A program made the position numbers and the translations under genes. The notes below the pieces were generated by a model. The model was not told the DNA's origin. It did not search any database and saw only the letters and a program-made list of their open reading frames with translations. Below are positions 1-9,190 of a stretch of 64,000 nucleotides of DNA, one piece after another. Origin of the DNA: Phycisphaerae bacterium (GTDB lineage: Bacteria; Planctomycetota; Phycisphaerae; Phycisphaerales; SM1A02); NCBI GenBank assembly GCA_002717655.1, contig PBAY01000014.1, positions 1-64,000 on the forward strand, read 5' to 3'. The number at the start of each line of letters is the position of its first letter. Position 1 is the stretch's first letter.

Positions 1-1659
1 ATGCTGCCAGTGCTTGCCCCGTCCAGCGCCTGGAAGTCTGGAGGGCTCTCGCATGGCGATATCCCCAATTGTAAAGATGCCACTGTCTTTCAATTGCTTG
101 CAGGTTCTGGGACCGGCTCCCCAGAGTCGTTCATCGCGAACCACCGTAGGTGTCAGCATGAAGATGATTTCTTCACGGACGATCTTGTCATCCTGACCCG
201 TAAAGGCAGCACCAGCCACTGGAATGTCGCCCAGCAGTGGAACCTGATCCCGCTTGATCACAGTCGACTCGCGGAACAGGCCACCGAGCACCAGTGTCTC
301 TCCATCACGAACACGCACGTTCGCGAAGACTTCAGAGGTAATCTCGTCAGGCACATCGACCTTGTTTCCCATGACATCGGTAATCGGCCGTAGTTCCGCA
401 TCGGAAAGCCGCGGATACAGCTCCATGCGGATCATGTTGTCCGGAGAGATGTAGGGCCGGAAGACCAGATGGATACCCGTATCGAGATATTCCACCGTCT
501 GTGTGGTCGTGGTCTCGGTCTGTGTCGTCGAAAGATACGCCACTCGTCGACCAACGAGAATCTCTGCCTTCTGGCGATTCAGACACATGACCTTGGGACG
601 AGCAATGACAGTGGTATCGGCGACTTCATCAAGTGCACGAAGGAACAAGGAGAAGTGATCCTTGACGACGCCGAACTTGAAGCCGCCTTCTGCCGCCGTC
701 TTGCCGACATTGCTGACACCACCAAGCGCATTGGTCGTTGAGATATCACCACCAATGAGATTGTTCACTGTCTGGAGCGGTCCACCGATGACGTCTGTGA
801 AGTTGATGCTGCTGATGATGCTCCAGTCCACACCCCATGCATTCTTTTCATCCACCTTGGTCGTCAGAATCGTGCCCTCGACCAGGACCTGCGTCGGTGA
901 GACATCAAGATCCTTGATGACCACAGCGATCTCATCCAGAACCTCGGGATAGTCCGAGACAATGAGGCGAGCCGAATAGGCCCACGAATCGGTGCCGTTG
1001 TTGGAATCATCCGGATTGAAACTGTCATCGACAACACCCATCGGCACCGTCTGTCCAGCCGCACTCAGCAATGGCGTGATCACCGATTCTGCGTCAGTGG
1101 CTGAAATGTAGTACAGCTCATAGATCCGGGTTTCAACCCGCTTGGCCGCGGACTGAATACGTTCGATCTCTTCGATGGGATGCACATAGATGAAGTTGCC
1201 TTCCTCGATGTAGCCATAACCGTTGACACGCAGGATTGAATCCAGCGCTTCATGAAAGGTCACGTCGTAGAGATTGGCTGATACCGTCGCGACGACATCA
1301 CGCCCCGCAATGATGTTCTTGCGGGACTGCACGGAAAGCATTTCAAGAATCTTCGAGAGATCCGCATCCTGCACGGCAAGATCAACCGTACCGAATTTGG
1401 TCATGGAAACATCCGGTTCAACCAGACCATCGGTCGGATCAGCTTGATCTGAACGTTGAGACCGGACGTCATCGACCATGTCGATTTCGTCAGCCCCAGG
1501 TTCAAGAGCGGAATCACTCGGCACAAGTTGGCCTGCAGGACGATTCGGATCATCCTGAATTTCCTGCGCAGCAGCCGTCGGTACGGCCAGCATGACGCAG
1601 ACGATTACGAATTGAACAATCTTATCCATGAGGGGCAGCGCTCTTACCTCAGCGGTCAT
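1..1659 (-). CDS. pilQ: Secretin (PilQ/GspD family), 3' end outside window
   Basis: Outer-membrane channel subunit of the type IV pilus / type II secretion machine; the C-terminus lies beyond base 1. The ATG at 1659 is preferred because AGAAGG lies 4-5 bases upstream; a second in-frame ATG at 1629 has no clear ribosome site. The N-terminus reads as a signal peptide ending near AVPTAAAQ. N-domain-like segments follow (VDLAVQDADLSKILEML; then YELYYISATDAESVI), then the secretin core with VLVEGTILTTKVDEKNAWGV, and the late motif LVLGGLFRE followed by VPLLGDIPVAG. It is the last gene seen of the minus-strand operon 6256-1 and follows the PilP-like gene by 41 bases. Family assignment is secure; pilus versus type II secretion is inferred from the PilM-N-O neighbours. 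Confidence 0.93.
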   Translation of the reverse strand, partial: MTAEVRALPLMDKIVQFVIVCVMLAVPTAAAQEIQDDPNRPAGQLVPSDSALEPGADEIDMVDDVRSQRSDQADPTDGLVEPDVSMTKFGTVDLAVQDADLSKILEMLSVQSRKNIIAGRDVVATVSANLYDVTFHEALDSILRVNGYGYIEEGNFIYVHPIEEIERIQSAAKRVETRIYELYYISATDAESVITPLLSAAGQTVPMGVVDDSFNPDDSNNGTDSWAYSARLIVSDYPEVLDEIAVVIKDLDVSPTQVLVEGTILTTKVDEKNAWGVDWSIISSINFTDVIGGPLQTVNNLIGGDISTTNALGGVSNVGKTAAEGGFKFGVVKDHFSLFLRALDEVADTTVIARPKVMCLNRQKAEILVGRRVAYLSTTQTETTTTQTVEYLDTGIHLVFRPYISPDNMIRMELYPRLSDAELRPITDVMGNKVDVPDEITSEVFANVRVRDGETLVLGGLFRESTVIKRDQVPLLGDIPVAGAAFTGQDDKIVREEIIFMLTPTVVRDERLWGAGPRTCKQLKDSGIFTIGDIAMREPSRLPGAGRGKHWQH

Positions 1660-1700
1660 GAAACCTTCTCCCGCCTCCCATCCCATCGTCCCAACGGGGT

Positions 1701-2252
1701 CTAATCAAGGCGCAGTACGCACTGCACATCCCCGGCTCTAATGACTGCTGATCGATCTCGAACCTCAATGAGCTCGATCTGCAGCCCCCCACCACTGATG
1801 TCCCTTACCTGCGTTCCGACTCGATACGTCTGGCCGCTGATGACAGCTACTGAACCCATGACGGCCTCAAGGCGATGTGCATGAAGGGCACTCTGGAACT
1901 TGTCGGCCTCCTGAGGTCTGGACTTTGAGTCTTCGTCAGTACTTTTCGCGAACTCTGATTTCGGCGGGTAATACGCCGGATTAATCAGAAATGGATTTCG
2001 TATCGGACCATTGGACAGGTGAACAACGCGCTTCGTTGTAACGAACCTCGAAGTGTTCATATTCTCGGACTCGACTTCCACCGACTGGTCTGGATCCGCC
2101 ATGGCAACCCGTGGCATGTCCTGAATGACGATCAATCGAGTCCAGAAAAGCATGGCGACCGCAAGCAGTCCGCAAAATATGCCGAATCGACGACGATCCG
2201 CCGTCAACTGGACCAGCAGCCTTCGTAGCGCCAGTGAGATTCGTGTCATCAT
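1701..2252 (-). CDS. PilP/GspC-like inner-membrane pilot protein
   Basis: 183 residues. A single membrane segment lies near residues 25-42 (FGIFCGLLAVAMLFW), followed by a polar periplasmic linker and a small C-terminal beta domain (GQTYRVGTQVRDISGGGLQI). That plan matches PilP/GspC proteins, which join the inner-membrane assembly platform to the secretin. The first ATG of an ATGATG pair overlaps the pilO stop by four bases (ATGA), implying translational coupling. Position between pilO and the secretin supports the role; sequence similarity alone is weak, so no gene symbol is given. Confidence 0.6.
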   Translation of the reverse strand: MMTRISLALRRLLVQLTADRRRFGIFCGLLAVAMLFWTRLIVIQDMPRVAMADPDQSVEVESENMNTSRFVTTKRVVHLSNGPIRNPFLINPAYYPPKSEFAKSTDEDSKSRPQEADKFQSALHAHRLEAVMGSVAVISGQTYRVGTQVRDISGGGLQIELIEVRDRSAVIRAGDVQCVLRLD

Positions 2253-2824
2253 GGTGTTTCCCCCTCTGAATCAAAAGCGTCAGCCTGATAGATGGCGTCT
2301 ATTGAAATACTGGCAGTCAGCTGTTCACTGCCTGGCTCTCTGGCATCAAGCGCGAGATCAAGACCCGTCACACGAACCAGATGTCTCATCGTTGCACAAC
2401 GGTCGATCACCGAGCAGATACGGTCGAAATCCGCCTGCAACTCGACGACCATTGAAAGCCCATCAAAGCGTCCATTTCCATCGACATTCTCGCGACGACC
2501 ACTGACCGCGAAGGTCTGGTCGGCCACCTGTACCCCATCGACATCCAGAGACAAGGCCCTTACGAGTTCGGCAACTCGAGCATCGACAGGAACGTCTCGA
2601 CACTCCTGGGCCTGACGCGCCTGAAGTTCACTGACTGCCGCAGTCTGAATCTGCAGCGATTCCTTGGCATCTTCAAGCCGACCAATCTTGCCTTCAAGAG
2701 AGTGGATCTCGAGAGAAACCTCCGACGCCCTTCTGTAGTTTGGCCAGATGAATCCAAATACCGAAACGAGAACCACGACAGCGAGGCCCGCAAGATAGAA
2801 CTGTTCCAATCTTCTGCGATTCAT
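2249..2824 (-). CDS. pilO: PilO-like assembly platform protein
   Basis: 191 residues with one N-terminal membrane helix (about residues 10-30), a coiled-coil stretch (ASEVSLEIHSLEGKIGRLED) and a ferredoxin-like periplasmic domain. This is the PilO plan: it pairs with PilN in the inner membrane to align the pilus machine. It overlaps pilN upstream and the PilP-like gene downstream by four bases each. The call rests on topology and gene order more than on conserved residues. Confidence 0.7.
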   Translation of the reverse strand: MNRRRLEQFYLAGLAVVVLVSVFGFIWPNYRRASEVSLEIHSLEGKIGRLEDAKESLQIQTAAVSELQARQAQECRDVPVDARVAELVRALSLDVDGVQVADQTFAVSGRRENVDGNGRFDGLSMVVELQADFDRICSVIDRCATMRHLVRVTGLDLALDAREPGSEQLTASISIDAIYQADAFDSEGETP

Positions 2825-3474
2825 GAGTTGTTCTCCTCAGCCACGGCAATGGAACCGGAATGGATCTCCCAGATCCCTTCGAGATTGACCGTGAAGGTCA
2901 ACTGGAATTCACGGGCAGCTACGCCTCTCACTTCACGTGAACGGGTGTAGTCCAGACGGATGTCCTCAAAGGAAACATCCTTCTCCATCTTCTGGACAAG
3001 ACCGGCAACATCATCGTCCGAGATCGCGAAACCAGTAAGGCCGCCGACGATCCGACGTGGCCCTTCCATTGCAGCCTGGCGACCTCGATGATTCGTCCTG
3101 GAATCTTCATACTCAAGCAGAAGGTGATCGACTGTCGCACTCTCAGGAAGTGCAGCGACGATTCGACCCATCAACGCGTCCATTCGCATTGGCAGTGCTA
3201 CTTTTTCATAGGCATCCATGTAGGACTGAATCTCTTCTCGCAGAACACCCATCTCGGCAGCCTCCCGCTCGAGCTTCAAGGCCTGTGCGGCACGCGCTCT
3301 GGCGACAACGAGTGATTCCTCAAGATGATCACTTCGCATCTGCGAATGAGTCGCAAACGCCACGAGACTGCCGATCACCACGATGCCGATCGCCATGAAA
3401 CGACGCAATCGTTGACCGGCCTGTGTGCGCCGACGAATACCTTCGGGCATGAGATCAAGCATGGTTCCACTCAT
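2821..3474 (-). CDS. pilN: PilN-like assembly platform protein
   Basis: Start at 3474 (MSGTMLDLMPEGIRRR) overlaps the pilM stop as ATGA; an open frame runs further upstream but that part lies inside pilM. The N-terminal leader resembles PilN's PilM-binding peptide (short, with a conserved LxPxxIRRR-type pattern), followed by one membrane helix (about residues 25-45, MAIGIVVIGSLVAF), a coiled coil and a periplasmic domain. It should tether cytoplasmic PilM to PilO. Confidence 0.75.
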   Translation of the reverse strand: MSGTMLDLMPEGIRRRTQAGQRLRRFMAIGIVVIGSLVAFATHSQMRSDHLEESLVVARARAAQALKLEREAAEMGVLREEIQSYMDAYEKVALPMRMDALMGRIVAALPESATVDHLLLEYEDSRTNHRGRQAAMEGPRRIVGGLTGFAISDDDVAGLVQKMEKDVSFEDIRLDYTRSREVRGVAAREFQLTFTVNLEGIWEIHSGSIAVAEENNS

Positions 3475-4646
3475 GCCGCACGCTCCAGCTTGGTGTTGAT
3501 ACGACGAGTTCGACGTGCCGCAAGAGATCGAAGGCTCAGACCAGCGGCAATCGACCATGCTGAATGAGGTCCATTCGAACGTGACCTGGCCTGACTGAGA
3601 CTGGTACCAAGATGACTGAACGTGCCATGCTCATCATCAAGATCGACGGGCATTTCGCAACGCTGTGAAATTGCAGCCGCCAGCCCTGGTTCACAGGCAT
3701 GCGCACCGGTCAGCATCAGTTTTGCCGGCTTCTGACCCTTGAAGGTCACGCCGTAGTAACGCATGCACATGAGGACATCTCGAGAGAGTTCTTCAAGCAG
3801 AGGTCGTATGCACTCATGCACGGCTCGGTCCGTTGCTGGATCAACAGATGCGTCCTGATGATTCTGATCACCCTGAAGTCGATGCTGACGAAGATCCGCC
3901 GCTGCCTCAAGCTCCAATCCAAGGTGCTCCGAAACACGTGCATCGAGGTGATTACCTCCGATATCAAGTGATCGACAGAGTGCGATCTGCTCGCCATGAA
4001 GAACCAGCATGGTGGAGCCGACATCACCAATCTCGATCACCGCTCTGATGCTGCCCTGATCCGCCTCTCGCCGATGCTGGCGACTCATGACGCGGGCAAT
4101 GGCTCCGAAGTGCGTGTCAACAGCCATGGGACGAAGCCCCGCTGCCATCACGGCATTCAACCGTCGTTCAAGGATGTCTGTTCCTGTGGCGACAATGAGT
4201 ATCTCCTGCCGACCACCTTCGCCCATGGCACCCGTGCGGATGAAATCCGCCTCGATTGAATCACGTTCACGACCAAGCCGTTCCGACGCTTCCCATTTGA
4301 CTGCTTCAGCAAGTTCATCCAGCGGCATTTCCGGTAGACGAGTGGTATAGATCTGGACTTCCGAGCGAGGCAGCGCCACGACGCAACGCCTGCCAACAAA
4401 CCCACCGGCAACAACGGCTGATCGCAGACGGGCCACCAGTGCTTCCTGATCCGCACCGGGCTCCGCAGTCATCGGCATCGGCTGTGTTGAAACACCTGCC
4501 ACGTCAAGACTGCCTTTCCAGGAACGAATTTGCAGCAGACGTACGAGACGATCCGTGAACTCCACGCCCACGCATCCAACGCCATCTCTGAATCGATCAA
4601 GAAATTTCTGCATCTTTCTTCGTCCCTCGCCTGACTGTTCAGCCAT
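3471..4646 (-). CDS. pilM: PilM-like actin-fold ATPase of the pilus platform
   Basis: About 391 residues. PilM is a cytoplasmic FtsA/actin-like ATPase. Visible elements are an N-terminal strand GCVGVEFTDRLVRLLQIRSW, a second-subdomain phosphate-loop-like motif IEIGDVGSTMLVLHG, and a late adenosine-type motif LMLTGAHACEPGLAAAI. The ATG at 4646 overlaps the preceding prepilin gene by 8 bases, fitting the coupled style of the operon; an alternative ATG at 4613 (MQKFLDRF) cannot be excluded. Downstream it overlaps pilN by four bases. Confidence 0.85.
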   Translation of the reverse strand: MAEQSGEGRRKMQKFLDRFRDGVGCVGVEFTDRLVRLLQIRSWKGSLDVAGVSTQPMPMTAEPGADQEALVARLRSAVVAGGFVGRRCVVALPRSEVQIYTTRLPEMPLDELAEAVKWEASERLGRERDSIEADFIRTGAMGEGGRQEILIVATGTDILERRLNAVMAAGLRPMAVDTHFGAIARVMSRQHRREADQGSIRAVIEIGDVGSTMLVLHGEQIALCRSLDIGGNHLDARVSEHLGLELEAAADLRQHRLQGDQNHQDASVDPATDRAVHECIRPLLEELSRDVLMCMRYYGVTFKGQKPAKLMLTGAHACEPGLAAAISQRCEMPVDLDDEHGTFSHLGTSLSQARSRSNGPHSAWSIAAGLSLRSLAARRTRRINTKLERAA

Positions 4647-5208
4647 CCATCCGAAGCACACTGACTTTTCCAGTCAATGGTGCAATCGTGACTTCATACT
4701 CTGCATCTTCACCGGTCAACACAACACGGCCCTCGCCTGCAGGAGCGCCTGGGGAACTTACGGTTCCTCCAAGTGAATCAAAGGTCAATGAACGTCCGCC
4801 ATCAGACAGTTCAAGATCCGAAATGGACACTGAATCAAATCGGCCATCACGTTCGTAGTTGATGATGTAGTGCCCCAGACCTCTGACCGTTCCCGCCGGA
4901 TCAGCAACATAGTCAGCAGTCACAGGATCAAAGGGAGCATCAAAATCAGCATCCGTGACACGGACCAGACAATAGCCGCTTCCATCATCAAAGAAATGAA
5001 TACGGTGGTATCCCTGATTCGCCAGTGCCTCTGACTGGGCATACGTGATATCCGCGATCAGATGACGCACTGCTGAAGACGTCTCCAGACGACCAGGAGC
5101 CATCATCTGAGGAACCAGCAGTGATGCTGCTATGCCCAGAATGGCAATCACCATCAATAACTCGATGAGTGTGTAAGCACGCGGATTGGAATTGGTCATC
5201 TGCTTCAT
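4639..5208 (-). CDS. GspH/FimT-like minor prepilin
   Basis: 189 residues. A short leader ends in PRA|YTLIELLMV, followed by a hydrophobic helix and a globular domain (AVRHLIADITYAQSEALA) typical of GspH/FimT minor pseudopilins, which prime pilus assembly. The residue before the cleavage site is Ala, not the usual Gly, and +1 is Tyr rather than Phe; Glu+5 is kept. It starts six bases after the stop of the small membrane protein gene and overlaps pilM downstream. Confidence 0.88.
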   Translation of the reverse strand: MKQMTNSNPRAYTLIELLMVIAILGIAASLLVPQMMAPGRLETSSAVRHLIADITYAQSEALANQGYHRIHFFDDGSGYCLVRVTDADFDAPFDPVTADYVADPAGTVRGLGHYIINYERDGRFDSVSISDLELSDGGRSLTFDSLGGTVSSPGAPAGEGRVVLTGEDAEYEVTIAPLTGKVSVLRMDG

Positions 5209-5214
5209 GGGGTC

Positions 5215-5562
5215 TCACCGACGACGTGATGATGCTCCACGATTAGTTGAAGAATCATCCGTGACACTTACCTTGATCCCGCCACTCTCCAACAATCCAC
5301 GAAGGGCGGTGAATTGCTCACGAATCTTGCCCAACTCCTGGATCATGAGCGCCCGCTGCTGGATGGACTCTCCGCCGATGGCGGAAACGCCTTTCTGCAC
5401 GGGTGTGCGATTCGTTCCACGTCGATTGGGCTGGCTGCGACTCTGAGCCATCACGGTTTCACTCGCCACAGGACGTTCAGCCACTCTCGTCCAGACATCG
5501 ACCGTCAGAAGAACCGCGATGATGGTCAACACGACATTGAGATACGTATCCTTGCGCATCAT
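5215..5562 (-). CDS. Small single-pass membrane protein in the pilus operon
   Basis: About 115 residues. Start chosen at 5562 (MMRKDTYLN) because GGAG lies seven bases upstream; in-frame ATGs further upstream lack such a site. One membrane helix (about residues 8-23, LNVVLTIIAVLLTVDVW) is followed by a basic, low-complexity stretch (SQPNRRGTNR) and a short helix (IQELGKIREQFTALRGLLES). I do not recognise a family. Its place between the two prepilin genes suggests a regulatory or assembly accessory role, which is inference only. Confidence 0.6.
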   Translation of the reverse strand: MMRKDTYLNVVLTIIAVLLTVDVWTRVAERPVASETVMAQSRSQPNRRGTNRTPVQKGVSAIGGESIQQRALMIQELGKIREQFTALRGLLESGGIKVSVTDDSSTNRGASSRRR

Positions 5563-5719
5563 GATTTGCTCCATGGTTCCCAGACCGGGAAAGAATGTGA
5601 TCTGAGTCACCCATCGGCTGGATCTGGGAGCAAGGTCAGCCAGATCGAATGTTGTCCTGCAGAAACAGGAAACGTCCGAGAATCTCCATCACAGACGGAT
5701 CATCTGTCCCAGAACGACA

Positions 5720-5750
5720 GGAGTGATGGCGAGTCTTTCGCCATCACTCC
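5720..5750 (-). terminator. Perfect 13-bp hairpin after the major prepilin gene
   Basis: Arms 5720-5732 and 5738-5750 are exact complements (GGAGTGATGGCGA with TCGCCATCACTCC) around the loop GTCTT. On the minus strand it lies about 70 bases after the prepilin stop and is not followed by a strong T run. It could be a partial terminator or a 3'-stabilising structure that sets pilin mRNA above the downstream assembly genes. Confidence 0.65.
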
Positions 5751-5821
5751 GAATTATGAGACCTGCTGGACAACAGTAATCCATTGCTGATGATCTAGAT
5801 CAACAGATCTTCAGATGATGT

Positions 5822-6256
5822 TCAGTCGGCCCAGTCCTGATAGATGGTGCCATCCGCCTGGTTGGCCAGAAGGACTGTCGTGGTTCCACCTGAAGCCCAG
5901 TTGTTGCTGCCATCAACCTGAAAGGCACCGAAACGCCAGCCATCACCTGCACTTGTACCGAAATTCGAGGTACCGGTAATCGGGTTCTTCGGAGGCGCCG
6001 GAAGATAGCCACCATTGATCAAGTCAGCCCAACCAGTACTGGCGAAGGCGGGGTCGCTGCCTTGATTCTCAATTCGATAGAGCTCAATCTGGCTGCGAAG
6101 CGTCTGCAACTGTGTGCGGACACTCGAACTGTTGGCATCATCAGCCGCATTGGTGAACTGAGGAATGACGACGGCGGCAAGAATTCCGAGAATGACCACG
6201 ACGATCAGAATCTCGATAAGCGTGAACGCCTTGCGGGCTTGGCTACGAATAATCAT
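5822..6256 (-). CDS. GspG/PilA-like major prepilin
   Basis: 144 residues. The leader MIIRSQARKA is followed by the methylation motif FTLIEILIVVVILGILAAVV, then the helix and short C-terminal domain of major (pseudo)pilins; Glu+5 is present. The residue at -1 of the cleavage site is Ala instead of Gly, as in the second prepilin of this operon. GGAG lies about ten bases before the ATG. It is the first gene of the operon and is followed by a strong hairpin, as expected for a structural subunit needed in excess. Confidence 0.93.
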   Translation of the reverse strand: MIIRSQARKAFTLIEILIVVVILGILAAVVIPQFTNAADDANSSSVRTQLQTLRSQIELYRIENQGSDPAFASTGWADLINGGYLPAPPKNPITGTSNFGTSAGDGWRFGAFQVDGSNNWASGGTTTVLLANQADGTIYQDWAD

Positions 6257-6594
6257 GGGTAAAAGACTCCGTTACAGGGCAAGTGGGGCTAAACACGACC
6301 AAAATGAGTTGTCGCCACGCGACCAATCGAAACTCACCTCGGAGGGGCTATCGACAACAACCCTCGGACAAACAAGCTCCTCTCACAAATGCCCGCAATG
6401 ATGGTGCAATTCAACCCCGGAACAAGCCTCCTTCCCGGACCAATCCCCCCAAACCGACCTTGAGGGCGGCCCGGAACTTCCCTCGACCGCACTCAGGCCC
6501 GAATACGGCTGAAACAGCTGATCAGACACGCCAGCCTGATAGAATTCGTCACTCAACCGGATCTCTCTCGACTCGATCTCCCGGAGAACGCAAG
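6257..6594. other. Divergent intergenic region, prepilin operon / DUF1015
   Basis: 338 bases between the divergent prepilin gene (minus) and the DUF1015 gene (plus). It should hold promoters for both. An open frame on the plus strand runs from 6283 into the DUF1015 gene, but its product here is basic low-complexity sequence with no ribosome site, so I treat it as non-coding. I found no convincing sigma-54 or sigma-70 boxes. Confidence 0.5.
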
Positions 6595-7878
6595 ATGGTG
6601 CATATCAAGGCATTTGAAGCCATCCACCCCCCCTACAACCGTGTCGCCTCGGTCGCCTCTCCGCCCTATGACGTCATGAACACGTCTGAAGCCAGACAAC
6701 TGGCCGAAGGCCATCCAGATAGCTTCCTGCACGTCATTCGACCAGAGATCAACTTGCCCGATGGAACCGATCCATATGGCAACGAGGTCTATGACATGGC
6801 ACGCAGTCAGTTCCAAAGGCTGGTCACCGAAGGGGCGCTCTGCAGAGATGGATCGCCCGGGATCTTTCTGTATCGACAGGTGATGAATGGACACAGCCAG
6901 ACAGGTCTGGTGTGTTGCTGTCGGGTCAGCGACTATGTCAATGATGTCATCCGGAAACATGAAAAGACGAGGCCAGACAAGGAAGATGATCGAACTCGAC
7001 ACCTGAGAACCGTTGATGCCAATACTGGACCGGTCTTTCTTACGTATCGAGATGAGGCTGCCATCCAGCATCTGTCGACCATGGATTCAGCTGGCCGCCC
7101 GCTCTTCCACTTCAAATCACCGGACGGCGTTACGCATACGGGCTGGCAAGTAGCTGATCCCGCCGCATATATCACGGCATTTGAGTCGATCCCCTTTGCT
7201 TATGTTGCAGATGGCCACCATCGGAGTGCTTCAGCAGCACGGGCTGCTCGTGAAATCGCCGATGGGCAGTCTCGAACGGAATTGGATGGATCTCATGAAT
7301 CCGACTGGTTCCTCAGCGTGCTCTTTCCTGCCAGTCAATTGGCGATTCTGCCCTACAACCGTGTCGTCAAGACCAAAGGGAAACTCAGTGGCGATGATGC
7401 ACTGAAGATCCTCTCTGAATTGGGACAGCTTGAACTCGATGCCGATCCCGATACTCAAATTCCGGGCAGCTTTGCGATCTATCTGAACAAGCAGTGGGTT
7501 CGACTTCATCTGGAGCAGGACTCGATTTCCTGGCAGGATCCTATTGCTTCACTTGACGTTTCATTGCTGCATGATCGAATTCTTGAACCGCTTCTGGGTA
7601 TCAAGGATGAACGGACTGATCCGAATATTGAATTCGTTGGTGGAATCAGAGGCACTTCCGCATTGTCAAAGCGAGTTGATGAACTTGAAGATGCCATCGG
7701 ATTCTCACTGAACGCAACAACAATCGAGCAACTTCTCGATGTCGCCGATGCCGGCTTGTGCATGCCACCAAAGTCAACATGGTTTGAACCAAAGCTCAGA
7801 AGCGGCCTGTTCATCCATGCACTCGATTCAGAGCAGATATCGCCGAACAGCAAAAGTGAAGTTTCAGCACAATCCTGA
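6595..7878 (+). CDS. DUF1015 family protein
   Basis: 427 residues. The ATG at 6595 has GGAG eight bases upstream and begins MVHIKAFEAIHPPYNRVA, the usual DUF1015 N-terminus; ASPPYDVM and YVADGHHRSASAARA are also family hallmarks. The GHHR segment resembles ParB/sulfiredoxin-type nucleotide-binding loops. The biochemical role of the family is unsettled. Its position 16 bases before serA and serC repeats an arrangement known from other phyla, pointing to a link with serine metabolism. Confidence 0.85.
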   Translation: MVHIKAFEAIHPPYNRVASVASPPYDVMNTSEARQLAEGHPDSFLHVIRPEINLPDGTDPYGNEVYDMARSQFQRLVTEGALCRDGSPGIFLYRQVMNGHSQTGLVCCCRVSDYVNDVIRKHEKTRPDKEDDRTRHLRTVDANTGPVFLTYRDEAAIQHLSTMDSAGRPLFHFKSPDGVTHTGWQVADPAAYITAFESIPFAYVADGHHRSASAARAAREIADGQSRTELDGSHESDWFLSVLFPASQLAILPYNRVVKTKGKLSGDDALKILSELGQLELDADPDTQIPGSFAIYLNKQWVRLHLEQDSISWQDPIASLDVSLLHDRILEPLLGIKDERTDPNIEFVGGIRGTSALSKRVDELEDAIGFSLNATTIEQLLDVADAGLCMPPKSTWFEPKLRSGLFIHALDSEQISPNSKSEVSAQS

Positions 7879-7894
7879 AATTCTGGAGCCTTTC

Positions 7895-9190
7895 ATGTCC
7901 CCCACAACAACCCCTGCTGCCGCAAATGATCCCAAGTCCACTCAGGATAAGAATCCTGCGGTTGTCCTTCTTGCAGACTCCTTCGATGCCTCCGGCATTG
8001 CTGCACTGGAACAACAGGGCTGCAAGGTCCACGTCGATCCTTCGCTTGAAGGAGAACAGCTTGTCGCCGCCATCAAGGAGCATGATCCACAGATTCTCGT
8101 GGTGAGATCGACCAAGGTGCCAGCGGATGCGATTTCCGCCGGACAGATGCTCAGCCTCATTGTGCGAGCTGGAGCTGGATATGACACCATCGACATCAAT
8201 GCCGCTTCGGCCCAGGGAATATCAGTCGCCAATTGTCCCGGCATGAATTCCCTTGCCGTGGCCGAACTGGCCTGGGGACTGATCCTCTCCTGTGATCGTC
8301 GCATTCCTGATCAGGTCGCGGATCTACGCGAAGGGAACTGGAAGAAAAAGGAATATGCCAAGGCAGCCGGACTCTATGGTCGGACGCTTGGCATCGTGGG
8401 ACTTGGCAGGATCGGTCTTGCCATCGCCACGAGGGGACAGGCCTTCGGCATGAAGGTGATTGCATGGTCAAAGGATCTCACGGTCGAATCCGCACAGGAG
8501 CTCGGGATTGATCATTGTGAAGATGTGACAAATCTTGCACGCATGTCCGATGTGGTCACGATCAATGTCTCAGCCAATCCCGAGACGAGACACCTTGTCA
8601 ACGAATCATTCTGCAAGGCATTGCGACCCGGAGCGATTCTCGTGAATACGACACGTGGCAGCGTGGTCGATCAGGATGCACTCACAAAGGCCATTCGCGA
8701 GAAGAACCTTCGTGTAGGAATGGATGTCTTCGCCAATGAACCATCCGCCGGCGACAAGAACTTCGATGACCCCATCGTGCAGGAGCCTGGCGTCTATGGA
8801 ACACATCATGTCGGCGCCAGCACCTCGCAGGCTCAGGAAGCCATTGCGGCGGAGACTGTACGGGTCATCAAGACCTGGCTCGATACTGGCGAAGTGGCGA
8901 ACTGCGTGAACCTGGCCACACGAACCGCGGCTTCCGAACTGTTGTCGATCCGACACCTGAACCAGCCCGGCGTCCTCGCCCATGTATTCGAGGTGCTTGG
9001 TCGCGGCGGCTGCAATGTCGAAGAAATGGAAAATGTCATCTATGCCGAGGCAATTGCCGCCTGTGCCCGCATCCAGATCGCAGGCAGCATCCAGAATCAG
9101 GATCTGGACGAGATCCGCAGCCATCAACACGTGATCAGCGTGACCCGTTCACCAATCAAGCATCACGAACAGACCGGAGAACGCTCATGA
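7895..9190 (+). CDS. serA: D-3-phosphoglycerate dehydrogenase with C-terminal ACT domain
   Basis: 431 residues; start at 7895 with GGAG seven bases upstream. Oxidises 3-phosphoglycerate to 3-phosphohydroxypyruvate with NAD, the first step of serine synthesis. The Rossmann motif GLGRIG is at about 169-174, and the catalytic trio is Arg254 (NTTRG), Glu282 (NEP) and His305 (THHVGAST). The last 85 residues fit an ACT domain (LNQPGVLAHVFEVLGRGG), which in related enzymes binds serine for feedback control. A 20-residue Ala/Thr/Pro-rich extension precedes the catalytic domain. It overlaps serC by four bases. Confidence 0.95.
   Translation: MSPTTTPAAANDPKSTQDKNPAVVLLADSFDASGIAALEQQGCKVHVDPSLEGEQLVAAIKEHDPQILVVRSTKVPADAISAGQMLSLIVRAGAGYDTIDINAASAQGISVANCPGMNSLAVAELAWGLILSCDRRIPDQVADLREGNWKKKEYAKAAGLYGRTLGIVGLGRIGLAIATRGQAFGMKVIAWSKDLTVESAQELGIDHCEDVTNLARMSDVVTINVSANPETRHLVNESFCKALRPGAILVNTTRGSVVDQDALTKAIREKNLRVGMDVFANEPSAGDKNFDDPIVQEPGVYGTHHVGASTSQAQEAIAAETVRVIKTWLDTGEVANCVNLATRTAASELLSIRHLNQPGVLAHVFEVLGRGGCNVEEMENVIYAEAIAACARIQIAGSIQNQDLDEIRSHQHVISVTRSPIKHHEQTGERS

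Noticed and set aside
6283-6594. Upstream extension of the DUF1015 gene
   Set aside because: Basic low-complexity translation, no ribosome site, and the family starts at MVHIKAFEAI with GGAG before it.
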